Shown here one piece after another: positions 43,111 to 52,435 of a stretch of 64,000 bases of DNA. The DNA is taken from positions 41,058,427 to 41,122,426 of the forward strand of contig OX031065.1 of NCBI GenBank assembly GCA_943736015.1. Reading direction: 5' to 3'. The notes under the pieces were generated by a model. The model did no database searches. It was not told the DNA's origin and saw only the letters and a program-made list of their open reading frames with translations. Within the stretch, counting starts at the first letter, position 1. Each line of letters begins with the position of its first letter. Both the position numbers and the translations under genes were made by a program. The DNA is from Tridacna crocea. Taxonomy: Eukaryota; Mollusca; Bivalvia; Cardiida; Cardiidae.

Positions 43111-44829
43111 TTTACTATTGGTGTTGATTTTTATAGATAGTTCCTTCCTACTTGATCCGATGCGTGCAGGTAATTTTTCAACAGTATTTATGCCGTCGTC
43201 GCCGGGATAACAGAAAAAGAAATGAAGTTAAGGCAATGAAAAATTACTATTTTTACTCGGTAATTGTTAAGTCTCAAAGAAGTCTTTGTAGGAACAAATA
43301 ATCTGAGGTGTAAATAACTTTCTGTTCGATAGTGTGTACATTTTAACGTTGGCGTCGTCACGTTCGTTATTGATCAATGAAGCCGAACCCAACTTAGTTG
43401 AAGATGGCAAAGGACCTATCTTTCGTCGGGAACTTGAATTCGTGGGCTTACCTACCCACGAAATCAACGAAAATTAGTACTCAACGAATATTAATGGTTT
43501 CACAGTATTTGGCATGTAGCAATTCCTAGAGGACCTCTACCAAGCTTGTTCATATTATGCCTTTGGGGTCAAAAGTGGCCCTACCCCGTGGGTCACAGGT
43601 TCGAACATAGCAACAAAGAAGGAAAACTTGTTCTCTGAAACTTGAAGTTGCAGAGTTTTGATGTTTGGTATGCAGAATGTTCTAGTGGACCTCTACCAAG
43701 TTTGGTCATATGATTTCCCTTGTGTCAAAACTGGCCCTGCCCTGGAGGTCACTGGTTGGAACATAGGAACAAAGAAGGAAAATTTTAAATTTCTTTTTCT
43801 CTTAAATGGGAAGGTATAGAGCTTTGATATTTGGTATGTAGCATCTTTGAGTGGACCTCTACCAAGTTTGTTCCAACTGGCCCCACTACGGGGTCACAAG
43901 TTTGAGCATAGGAACAAAGAAGGAAAACCTTAAAAATCTTCTCCTCTGAAATTAGATGATGTAGAGCTTTGATATTTGGTATGTGGCATCTCCTAGTGGA
44001 CCTCTACCAAGTTTATTTAAAGCATGCCCATGGGGTCAAAACTGGCCCTGCCGCGGGGGTCACAAGTTTAAACACAGGAACAAAGAAAATTTTAAAATTC
44101 TTTTTCTTTAAAACTAGAAGGCTTAGAGCTATGATATTTGGCATGTAGCAATTCCTAGTGGACCTCTACCAAGTTTGTTCATATTACCGGTATGCCCTTG
44201 GGGTCAAAACAGGCCCAGCAAGAAAGAAGGAAAACTTTAGAAATCTTCTCTGAAACTTGAAGGTGCAGAGCTTTGATATTTGGTATGCAGAATGTTCTAG
44301 TAGACCTCTACAAAGTTTTGTCATATGATGTCCCTGGCATCAAAACTGGCCCTGCCCCGGAGGTCACAGGTTTGAACATAGGAACAAGGAAGGGAAATTG
44401 TAAATTTCTTTTGCTCTTAAACGGGAAGGTGTAGAGCTTTGATATTTGGTATGTAGCATCTTTGGGTAGACCTCTACCAAGTTTGTTCCAAGGATGCTGC
44501 TTTGGTCAAAACTAGCCCAGCCCCAGGAACCGCAAGTTCAAACATAGAACAAAGAAGGGTAATTTTAAAAATGTTTCTTTGAAACCGGAAGGTGTAGAGC
44601 TTTGATATATGATTGCCTTATGTCTATCGTCTGTCAACAATTTCTTTAAACATCTTCTCCTCCTAACGCACTGGGCCAATCTTGATGAAACTTGCCAGGG
44701 ATGTTCCTTGGGTGAAGTTTTACCAAAGTTGTTCAAAGAATTGAATTTCACTCATTCGCTATAGTCTAAAGTGAGCGTTCCAGGGCCAATGGCGCTCTTG
44801 TTTCATATATATTTCAGTGATATATATAT

Positions 44830-45592
44830 TTTTAGCTCACCAGAGCAAAACATGCTAGAGGGGAGCTTTTAGGATCACCCAGTGTCTGTTGTGCATCATC
44901 AACAACTCTTTAAACATCAACTCCTCCTAAACCACTGGGCCAATTTGAAGCAAACTTGGCTGGAATGTTCTTTCAGAGGTCCTCTTTAAAAAGCGTTCAC
45001 AGAATTTGATTCTGTCAAAAACTCTGATTGCCATGGCAACCAAATGGAATTTTTAAAGAAATCCTGTAAAAATCTTCTCTGAAACTGCTGGCCAGATTTT
45101 AAAATAATTTCACAGAGATATTCCTTTAGTTATCCTTTTTAAAAGTTGTTTGCAAAATTTTGATCCGCCAAGAAACATGGCTCTGGTGAATGGGGGCTAC
45201 TTTCACTATACGGACATGAAGAAATTCTTGAAAAATCTTCTTCTTTGGAAATGGAAAGGCAGGTCAGATTTAATACAATTTCACAGAAATGTACCTTGAA
45301 TGACCCTTTTCAAAAACTGTTTGTGAAATGTTGATAGGTCAAGAAACATGGCTCTAGTGAATGGGGGTTACTTACACTGTACGGAAATTAAGAAACTCCT
45401 AAAAGTTCTTCTTTTCCGAAACTGCTGGTCAGATTTTGAAAGGACTTTACAGGACTGGTGACCTTTTGAAATTTCTTGGCAAAATAATGATTTTCTTTCC
45501 ATTATTTTTATTTCAATACCTCAAAAAAAAATGGCTATGGTCCTCTCAAAAATTCAGGTGAGCAATCCAGGGCCATCTTTGCCCTCATGTTT
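44830..45592 (+). mobile_element. HLE-11, short Helentron-like element
   Basis: TTTTTAGCTCACCAGAGC at the 5' end; ATTCAGGTGAGCAATCCA, GGGCCATCTTTGCCC, TCATGTTT at the 3' end; about four units of the HLE-9 type. X-box variant ATTGCCATGGCAAC at 45027-45040. It sits in a T-run of AGGTG copy 3, only 26 bp from the 3' end of HLE-10. Confidence 0.7.
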
Positions 45593-45632
45593 AATTTGGC
45601 GTGATATGAAAAACCTAAACACCCACCTTTAA

Positions 45633-45985
45633 AGCTACAATTAATTGTCACCTATCAATTTGGACAAGTCCAAAATTTTTTTGTTTGACAAAGGATTAAA
45701 CAGGGATTGTTAGATAAAGGTAAAAGAATTCCCTACTACAAAGTCCGGTTGTCACTGCTATGTAACTCGGCCCCAGATAAATCACTTTTTGTGAAATTAT
45801 CAACTTGGCCAAAGAAAAAAGTCATACAGGGGTACATGTCATGTACCATATCATAGCCCATAGTAAGAATTTTATAAATTAAGTTCAGTGAGAGTGTAAT
45901 ATTTTAGCCCATTACCACATGATCTAATACCAGCATTTTTGTCCTTTTCCCAAAATGTTTTCAAAAGTTTTTTTTCTGACAGAGT
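45633..45985. other. Spacer with MITE fragments
   Basis: Half a MITE end near 45650-45700 (CAATTTGGACAAGTCC) and a piece at 45905-45985 (CCATTACCACATGATC; CAAAATGTTTTCAAAAG). No gene. Confidence 0.4.
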
Positions 45986-45989
45986 CCTT

Positions 45990-48395
45990 AACAGTAGGAT
46001 ATTGTATTGTATTTTTGTGATCGCCCAATGTCTGTCTCTCATGTGTCATCCGTCGTCCACAATTTCTTTAAACATCTGGGCCAATCTTGATGAAATTTGG
46101 CAGATATATTCCTTAGGTGAAGCTCTATCAAAATTGTTCAAGAGATTAAATTCCACCCATAACACTGGTTACCATGGCAAACAAAAGGGAAAAAAAAAAG
46201 CAAAATCTTTGAAAATCTTCTTCTCTGAAACTAGAAGGTGAAGAGCTGTGATATTTGGTATGTAGCATCCCTAGTGGACCTCTACCAAGATTCCTCAAAT
46301 GATGCCCCTGGGGTCAAAACTGGCCCTGCCCCGGGTTCACAATTTTGTAACATAGGAACAAAGAAGGAAAACTTTAAAATAATTCTTTTCTGAAACTTGA
46401 AGATGCATAGCTTTGATATTTGGTATGTAGCAATGCCTAGTGGACCTCCACCAAGATTGTTCATATAATGCCCGTGGGGTCAACACTGGCCGGGCCCCCG
46501 TGGTCAAAAGTTTGTAAAATAGGAACAAAGAAGGAAAACTTTAAAATTCTTCTTCTCTGAAACTAGAAGGTGCAGAGCTTTGATACTTGGTATGTAGTAT
46601 TGTTTAGTGAACCTGTACCAAGATTGTTCATATGGTGCCCCTGGGGGTCAAAACTGGCCCCGCTCCGGGGGTCCCAAGCTTGAAACATATAAACAAAGAA
46701 GGAAAACTTTAATAATTAAAGTTCTTCTTCTCTGAAACTAGAAAGTGCAGAGCTTTGATATTTGGTATGTAGCATTGTCTAGTGGACCTCTACCAAGATT
46801 ATTCATATGATGCCACTGGGGTCAAAACTGGCCCCGCCCTGGGGGTCACAAGTTTGAAACATAGGAACAAAGAAGGAAAACTTAAAAATTTTTCTTCTCT
46901 GAAACTAGAAAGTGCTGAGCTTTGATATTTGGTATGTAGCATCTTCTAGTGGACCTCTACCAAGATTGTTAATATGATGCCGCTGGGGTCAAAACTGGCT
47001 CCGCCCCAGGGGTCACAGGTTTAATACATAGGAACAAAGGAGAAAACTTTAAAATTCTTCTCTGAAGCTAGAAAGTGTAGAACTTTGATATTTGGCATGT
47101 AGCATTGTCTAGTGAACCTCTACCAAGATTGTTCATATGATGCAGCTGGGGTCAAAACTGGCCCGGCCCCGCCCCGGGGGTCACAAATTTGAAACATAGG
47201 AACAAAGAAGGAAAACTTTAAAATTCTTCTTCTCTGAAACTAGAAGGTGCAGAGCTTTTATATTTGGTATGTAGCATCTCCTAGTGGACATTTACCGAGG
47301 TTGTTCATATGATGCCCCTGGGGTCAGAACTGGCCCCGCCCTGGGGGTCACAAGTTGGAAACATAGGAACAAAGAAGGAAAACTTAAAAAAAAAATCTCT
47401 GAAACTGGATGTCGTAGAGCTTTTATATTTCATATGTAGCACTTTCTAGTGGACCTTTACCAAATACAATACAATGATCCAGGTCTCCAAACTGGCCTCT
47501 CCCTGATGGTCGCAAGTTTGAACATGGGAACAAAGAAGGAAAACTTTGATATTCCTCTGTTCTGAAACAAGATGGAAAATTCGTATGTGTGTTCCTTATG
47601 ATAGTCTGCCAGTAACAATACAGTTAAACCTGTTAGAGTCCACCTGTATTAAGAGACTACCTGCTTTAAGACACCACTGTTCTGATACAACAACCCTTCT
47701 TACATTAACCTAATAGAACCTGTGCTTAAAGACCACCTGCTGTAAGAGACCAATTTCAGTACTCCCTTGAGTGGTCTCTGAATACAGGTTGTACTGTATT
47801 TTACTCTTTTTCATTAAATGTCATGTCACTGAAAAAGGGGGCTTGGTGTAAATTTTCACTGGCATTTATGAAACTTCAAACATGTTTTCCTTAGAATAGC
47901 CTTTTGATACAATTTTTTTTCTGTAAGATGTGTCACAGAAAAAGGTGTTACCTTTCACATACTGGACTTGTTGAGCCAAGATAGATCAGTAAGTAATATT
48001 GTGAGCTTTTGGTCCTAGAGGGTTCCCAGTTTGCGCTGGCTTGATTACTGTCTCAGCCAACATCCTTTGACATTTGATCAAAAGTCTCATTTGTGTCTAA
48101 CCAATGAGGAAATGATGTTTTAATCTGTCATTCAACCACTATTTTTACAAGGAAATTAATGCCTGGCCTTCCAAGTTAATTCAATCCCTTACCATACAAT
48201 TCGGACTTTTAATGACCCTGAATAAGAAAGGTCGTGAAAGCATTTTTGGAAAAGAAGAAAATGCTTTTTGCACAGTTACATACCCTGTCAAAATTATTTT
48301 GCCTTGAACTTTGATATTTGGTATTTATCTTCATTGTAGACCTTTACTGCTTAGTACTCAGGTGAGGGATATAGGACCATCATGGTCCTCTTGTA
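45990..48395 (+). mobile_element. HLE-12, Helentron-like element, 5' end missing
   Basis: About eight units of 145-150 bp with TTTGGTATGTAGCAT and GGGGTCAAAACTGGCCC (46200-47440), then a segment collinear with HLE-8 (47480-48395). It ends TACTCAGGTGAGGGATA, GGACCATCATGGTCC, TCTTGTATT. No 5' subterminal repeat was found. A TA-type MITE lies at 47621, and HLE-7 is absent from the corresponding place. Confidence 0.6.
47621..47796. mobile_element. TA-flanked MITE, 176 bp
   Basis: Ends CAGTTAAACCTGT and ACAGGTTGTACTG, with TA at 47619-47620 and 47797-47798. The collinear paralogue at 26651-26665 reads ATAACAATATTTTACC, the unoccupied site. The interior has the AAGAGACTACCTGC type of repeat seen in many invertebrate genomes. 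Confidence 0.8.
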
Positions 48396-48419
48396 TTAAC
48401 TAATTACCAATTTTCTTTT

Positions 48420-48487
48420 TCCTACAATGTTTTCAAACGGCTACTACCTCAGGGTCGCCAAAAGTGGTCATTGTGTGATAAAGGTTT
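48420..48487 (-). mobile_element. MITE right-end fragment
   Basis: CCTACAATGTTTTCAAACGG through CATTGTGTGATAAAGG; only one arm base is left. Confidence 0.5.
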
Positions 48488-48698
48488 AAAGGATTAATAA
48501 AAGATTTTTAAGCATTTTGTGCTCAAAATTTTAAGCTCCAATTTAATTTACTGCACAGTCTAGACTGAAAAAACTATCTGTACACAAACATAGGATTAGC
48601 TAAATTTGAATTTATTAATCTTTCTTAACGTGTAATTTATACAGGTTGTATCATTTAGTTATCTTAATAGCAGTTTGTCCAAGTTGTATGATACAGCA
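48488..48698. other. No feature seen
   Basis: AT-rich sequence without element ends or a convincing frame. Confidence 0.4.
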
Positions 48699-48922
48699 TG
48701 TACTACTCCTTACCAAAGGACAAAATTTTAGACTTATGTGCTGATTGAAAGCATTTGCAACTGACAAAATAGAAGTGTCTCAGAAATTCGAACTTGTTTT
48801 GGGAAGGGTAGAAAACATTTTGGGAATTGGAAAAAATGCTGGTTACCAGCATTTTTTTCGGTTTCTCCCCGTTTTCAACAATTTCTTCTTTGAGGTTATT
48901 TGAAATTGGGATTGTGTGAAAT
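48699..48922 (-). mobile_element. Diverged TTAA-hairpin MITE
   Basis: TACTCCTTACCAAAGGAC on the left, the tip AATGCTGGTTACCAGCATT intact, arms decayed, and the end GATTGTGTGAAATAG. TTAA is not kept on either side. Confidence 0.6.
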
Positions 48923-48950
48923 AGATCTAGAGCATGTACATTTGAAAACC

Positions 48951-49427
48951 TTTTTAGCTCACCTGAGCACAACATGCTCAAGGGGAGCTTTTAGGATCAC
49001 CCGGTGACCGTTGTGCATCGTCAACAATTCTTTAAACGTCAACTCCAACACCCCGGGGCCAATTTGTACCAAACATGGCTGGAATGTTCCTTAGGAGATC
49101 CTCTTTAAGATCTGTCAAAAACTCTGGTTGCCATGGCAACCAAATGGAATTTTTTAGGAAATTCTTTACAAATCTTCTTCTCTGAGACCGCTGGCCAGAT
49201 TTTAGAAAAATTTCACAGATATGTTCCTTGGGTGACCCTTTTCAAAACGTGTTCGCAAAATTTTGATACGTCAAGAAATATGGCTCTGGTGAATGGGGGC
49301 TACTTGCGCTATACATAAATGAAGAAATTCTTAAAAATTCTTCTCTGAAAGCGCTGGTCAGATTTTTAAAACATTTCACAGAGATGTTCCTTTGGTGACC
49401 CTGTTCAGTGTTCAAAAATGTTAGTGA
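48951..49427 (+). mobile_element. HLE-13, 5' portion of a Helentron-like element
   Basis: TTTTTAGCTCACCTGAGC and two units of the HLE-9 type, with a perfect X-box at 49127-49140. It breaks off at about 49427 against a MITE body; no 3' hairpin. Confidence 0.6.
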
Positions 49428-49428
49428 A

Positions 49429-49622
49429 GTCCGAACTTTTGACACCCCTGTGGAAAAAAATATTTTGAAAACATTGTGGGAAAAGGAGAAAATGCTGGTA
49501 ACCGCAATGATTTTTTACCTTCCCAAAACAAATTTCAATGCTATAGTCACATTCATTTTATTTTGTCATCTGCAAATCTTTTCAATTTGGACCAGTCTAA
49601 ATCTTTGTCATTTGGTAAAGAG
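49429..49622 (+). mobile_element. TTAA-hairpin MITE lacking its left end and one arm
   Basis: Begins inside the element (CCGAACTTTTGACACCCC), has the left arm to TGCTGGTAACC, then jumps to ATGATTTTTTACC. The right end is normal to TTAA 49623-49626. The right hairpin arm is deleted. Confidence 0.65.
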
Positions 49623-49626
49623 TTAA

Positions 49627-49800
49627 CCCTTTACTTCACAGTTATGTCGTTTACCTACCCTATTTATAAAAGGCGTTTGAATACTTATATTTTGTGGAAA
49701 AAGGAATCTCCATTATCAAATATTGTGTTCTACCCTATCAAAGAAAACCAAAACCATTAAAGGTTTATTTGTTGTCTGCCTATGTTGTAAATTTTGTCTT
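49627..49800 (+). mobile_element. Degenerate MITE, subfamily 2-like start
   Basis: CCCTTTACTTCACAGTTATG follows the shared TTAA; the hairpin is unrecognisable (TTGTGGAAAAAGGAATC ... TATTGTGTTCTACCC). Right end not defined. Confidence 0.35.
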
Positions 49801-50880
49801 AAAGATGCCTGTCTACAGCCGGTGAGCAGAAACGCTGTTTAATTTCAACAAGAAAAATAGAATGGTACAGAAATCTGTCCTTTGTGTACACAAGGATAAA
49901 TTACCGACATATATCGTGTAAATGAAAAAAGAAACACGGGGGTTTGTGTGAAAAACCGAAAATTGGCCAGAAGAAAACTGGCTGACGATCGAAGCTGTAA
50001 ACAATGACGGTGACTCACGGAAATTTATCGTTGGTTTCCGCCTGGAGTCGGATACGTTGTAACTTACAAATAGGCCTCGATCTCCGTCTAAAAATAGAGC
50101 AACAGAGAAGCATCCGTTTTCCTTTATTTACCGCATCAAGGCCAAGGTCAAATATAGTCACATTACAGAATGTATGATTATCATACAAATCTACCCAAGT
50201 ATATAACGGATATCGAAAATCTTCGATTCAAAATCCGGAAACGACCAGTCTGTTTACATTGAAGGCCACAAGTCCGCGAAATGCATTTTCTATCGGGCGT
50301 AATCTAAGCAACCTTGCAACCGTCGGGTGCAATATTTGGCATAGATATATAAGAATGACTGTATTTTGAACCTGTAAAAATTTTATATTCTTCATAAAGT
50401 ATCATTGTATATTAAAAAGAAATGATGCTAAATATGGTTTAATCATGCCGTGTCTGGCATGACATGAATGCCCGACCACTCTCCGCAGCTTACCGAGTTG
50501 TTGTACGTAGTATACCGGCATTGGCCATTGTTACAAGATTCCATAACAGTTGGCCAACCTTAAATCTCTCTTAGAATGTATTTTTAAGCATAAAATCAAT
50601 CACTTTCAACTCTTTTTTGATCAGTAAGATTAGTTAAGGCCGTCTTCGTTAACAGCAGTAGCTTATTTGGTGGACTACTTTTTATGGGGTTAACTGAAAT
50701 GTTATGGCAGTTGTTAGGTATGTTCATCACTGAAACATAGGCAATTTGTTTGGTTTTTAACTCTTAATTATTTTTTGAATTTAGTTTAGAATTTTGGAAT
50801 TTTCGTTTTGGAATTTTTGTTAACTCTGTGGCGACAACCGCCACAAAAACAAAATGAGTTAAAACTGGCTTAAAATGAGT
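49801..50880. other. Mostly unique sequence, no gene assigned
   Basis: No repeat family seen elsewhere in the window is present. Frames are short. A small perfect hairpin TGTGGCG-ACAAC-CGCCACA lies at about 50828-50846. It may be unique intron or intergenic DNA. Confidence 0.4.
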
Positions 50881-50895
50881 ATTATTGCCTCTTTA

Positions 50896-51160
50896 CCCGC
50901 CCGGGTGGCTCAGTGGTGAGCGCGTTGGACTCATGACCTGGTGGTTGTGAGTTCGATACCCGGTTGAGGCAAACTTTCTTTCCGGCGTATTTTCGCCTCT
51001 CACCTCTGCTGAAGCATGTGAGAAAAGTAGTCGGTGACTTTGGAAAGAAAAGTTGTGTTAGTATTGGTGTGAGAAAGCCAGGAAACACGTGTCGGCGTCA
51101 CCGACCGCCATGATATGACCTTAGCTGTTAAAGTGGCATTAAACCCCAATCCAACCAACC
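50896..51160 (+). mobile_element. tRNA-derived SINE
   Basis: A tRNA-like head: A box GGTGGCTCAGTGGTGAGCG near 50903, B box GTGAGTTCGATACCC near 50947. A body of about 170 bp follows. The 3' part is GGCATTAAACCCCAATCC with an (AACC) tail. A 15-bp duplication ATTATTGCCTCTTTA flanks it at 50881-50895 and 51161-51175. Such a head with an AAACCCCAATC tail is common among bivalve SINEs (recalled, not searched). It would rely on a LINE for movement. Confidence 0.88.
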
Positions 51161-51176
51161 ATTATTGCCTCTTTAA

Positions 51177-51391
51177 CCCATTACCACACAATCCCTACTT
51201 TGGACGCCCCTGAGAAAGAAGCCTTTTGAAAACACTGTGGGAAAAGGAGAAAATGCTGGTAACCAGCATTTTCTCCTTTGCTCACAGTGTTTTCTACTTT
51301 TCCCAGAACACTATTTTTCAGTCACTTTTTTTTGTCATCTGCAAATGCTTTCAATTTGGACCAGTCTAAAATTTTCTTGTGTGGTAATGAG
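51177..51391 (+). mobile_element. TTAA-hairpin MITE
   Basis: 215 bp between TTAA at 51173-51176 and 51392-51395. The left TTAA overlaps the SINE's right target duplication, so the SINE inserted at the edge of an existing MITE. Confidence 0.8.
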
Positions 51392-51514
51392 TTAATATCC
51401 AAAATTCTGTTATTTCATAAAGAGTTAAAATAGTAAAAGTTTAAAGACAGAGAAAAAGGAGTGATCTTGGTTGTTTTTTCATATTAACCAAGTGAAAAAT
51501 GCATGGAAATTTCT

Positions 51515-52105
51515 CACCCGCAAACAAAGTTTGTGGGGGGTATACTGGAATCAGCCTGTCGGTCGGGAGGGCAGTCGATCTGTCTGCAAAATCTTGTCCG
51601 GACAACTCCTCCTACAGTTTCAGTCCAATTCACTTGATACTTGGCAGAAGTGTTCATTAGGAGCTGTAGATGTGCAAGATGTAAATTTTGTGAAAATTTC
51701 ATCAAGAATTACTGAGTTATTGCCCCTGATTTGACTTAAAAATGCTTGTCTGGACAACTCCTCTACATTTTCTGTCCGATTCACTTCAAACTTGGCAGAA
51801 GTGTTCATTAGGAGTTGTAGATCTGCAAGACACACTTTTCATGAAAATTCTATGAAGAATTAATGAGTTATTGCCCCTGATTCACATTTAAGATGCTTGT
51901 CCGGACAACTCCTACAATTTTAGTCCGATTCACTTAATATTTGACAGAAGTATCCATTTGGAGTTGTAGATATGCAAGATGCGAATTTTGTGAAAATTCC
52001 ATCAAGAATTACTGTGTTATTATTGATGAGTTATTGCCCCTGTGACATGAAATATAGGGGTGGGGGTATTATATCACCTTTAGTGATATTTATTCTAGTT
52101 GTTTT
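51515..52105 (+). mobile_element. HLE-14, CCCGCAAAC-type Helentron-like element
   Basis: The 5' hairpin is CCCGCAAAC-AAA-GTTTGTGGG followed by GGGTATACTGGAATC. Three units of about 152 bp are marked by GGACAACTCCT (about 51601, 51753, 51905). The 3' hairpin is ATATCACCTTTAGTGATAT, followed by TTATTCTAGTTGTTTTT. The CTAG after the stem is reminiscent of Helitron 3' ends. Confidence 0.55.
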
Positions 52106-52150
52106 TAAATAAACCCCTTTTTAATATCAGAAGCCAAAAATACACCTTAA

Positions 52151-52362
52151 CCCATTACCACACAATCCCTACTTTTGACGCCCCTGGAAAAGAAGCCTTT
52201 TGAAAACATTGTGGGAAAAGGAGAAAATGCTGGTAACCAGCATTTTCTCCTTTTCCCACAATGTTTTCTACCCTTCACAAAACTAATTTCAAATTTTCAG
52301 TCACATACATTTTGTTATCTGCAAATGCTTTCAATTTGGACAAGTCAAAAATTTTCGCGTGC
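52151..52362 (+). mobile_element. TTAA-hairpin MITE, right end truncated
   Basis: TTAA at 52147-52150 and a perfect palindrome at about 52200-52268. The right end stops in AATTTTCGCGTG, losing about ten bases and the second TTAA. Confidence 0.75.
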
Positions 52363-52435
52363 TACCAATGCCCATTTGGAGGAGATTTTGAAAGTATTGT
52401 TCAACACTTCATCGAACAAGCTCTTGCTTGCTTAA

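Larger units (their letters stand above)
41041..43203 (-). mobile_element. CR1/Jockey-group LINE, 5'-truncated
   Basis: The minus-strand ORF2 is open from about 43203. Reading is interrupted by a MITE at 41208-41428 and resumes beyond it in the frame expected for this family, to a TAA at 41062-41064. The 3' end is (CAGGTATAA)n, about 3.5 copies at 41041-41071. Short tandem 3' tails are typical of CR1-like LINEs. The upstream endonuclease domain is missing, as expected for 5' truncation. No target duplication was identified. Confidence 0.8.
39258..43505. mobile_element. TA-target TIR element carrying a LINE
   Basis: Starts CTGTGGATTCATATAATTTC and ends GGTTTCACAG, with TA at 39256-39257 and 43506-43507. 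The inverted ends align over roughly 50 bp with gaps (TTTCGTTG, ATTTCGTGG). The host unit is restored on removal (GAGCTATGA-TA-TTTGGCATG). Of 4248 bp, about 2.16 kb is the LINE. A 94-bp direct repeat (GGCGTGGCTGCCTTTAGAAT) starts at 39779 and 39873. No transposase was recognised; the TA duplication fits Tc1/mariner-like mobilisation. Confidence 0.75.
36986..44803 (+). mobile_element. HLE-10, chimeric Helentron-like element
   Basis: The 5' part (36986-37445) has TTTTTAGCTCATGTGAGC and 144-bp units as in HLE-2. After a joint at about 37445-37530 it becomes a GGGGTCAAAACTGGCCC-type array (38057-39257, 43508-44600), ending AAAGTGAGCGTTCCA, GGGCCAATGGCGC, TCTTGTTT. The AGGTG element at 37532 and the TA element at 39258 interrupt it. 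The switch in unit type suggests a deletion or recombination between two HLEs. Confidence 0.55.
36555..45628 (+). mobile_element. AGGTG element, copy 3, outer shell of a nest
   Basis: The left part (36555-36888) starts AGGTGGCCCATCAG after TTAA (36551-36554). A middle scrap (44804-44829) reads CATATATATTTCAGTGATAT. The right part (45593-45628) ends ACACCCACCT before TTAA (45629-45632). These pieces are collinear with the intact copy at 37532-38056. Everything between is inserted DNA, about 8.6 kb. Some middle sequence appears to have been deleted. Confidence 0.65.

Noticed and set aside
50828-50846. Histone-type 3' stem-loop
   Set aside because: Stem of seven with a five-base loop, ACAAC; it lacks the conserved GGCTCTTTTCAGAGCC form and there is no histone gene nearby.
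50882-51088. Functional tRNA gene
   Set aside because: A and B boxes are present, but there is no complete cloverleaf; a SINE body, tail and 15-bp target duplication show it is a SINE.
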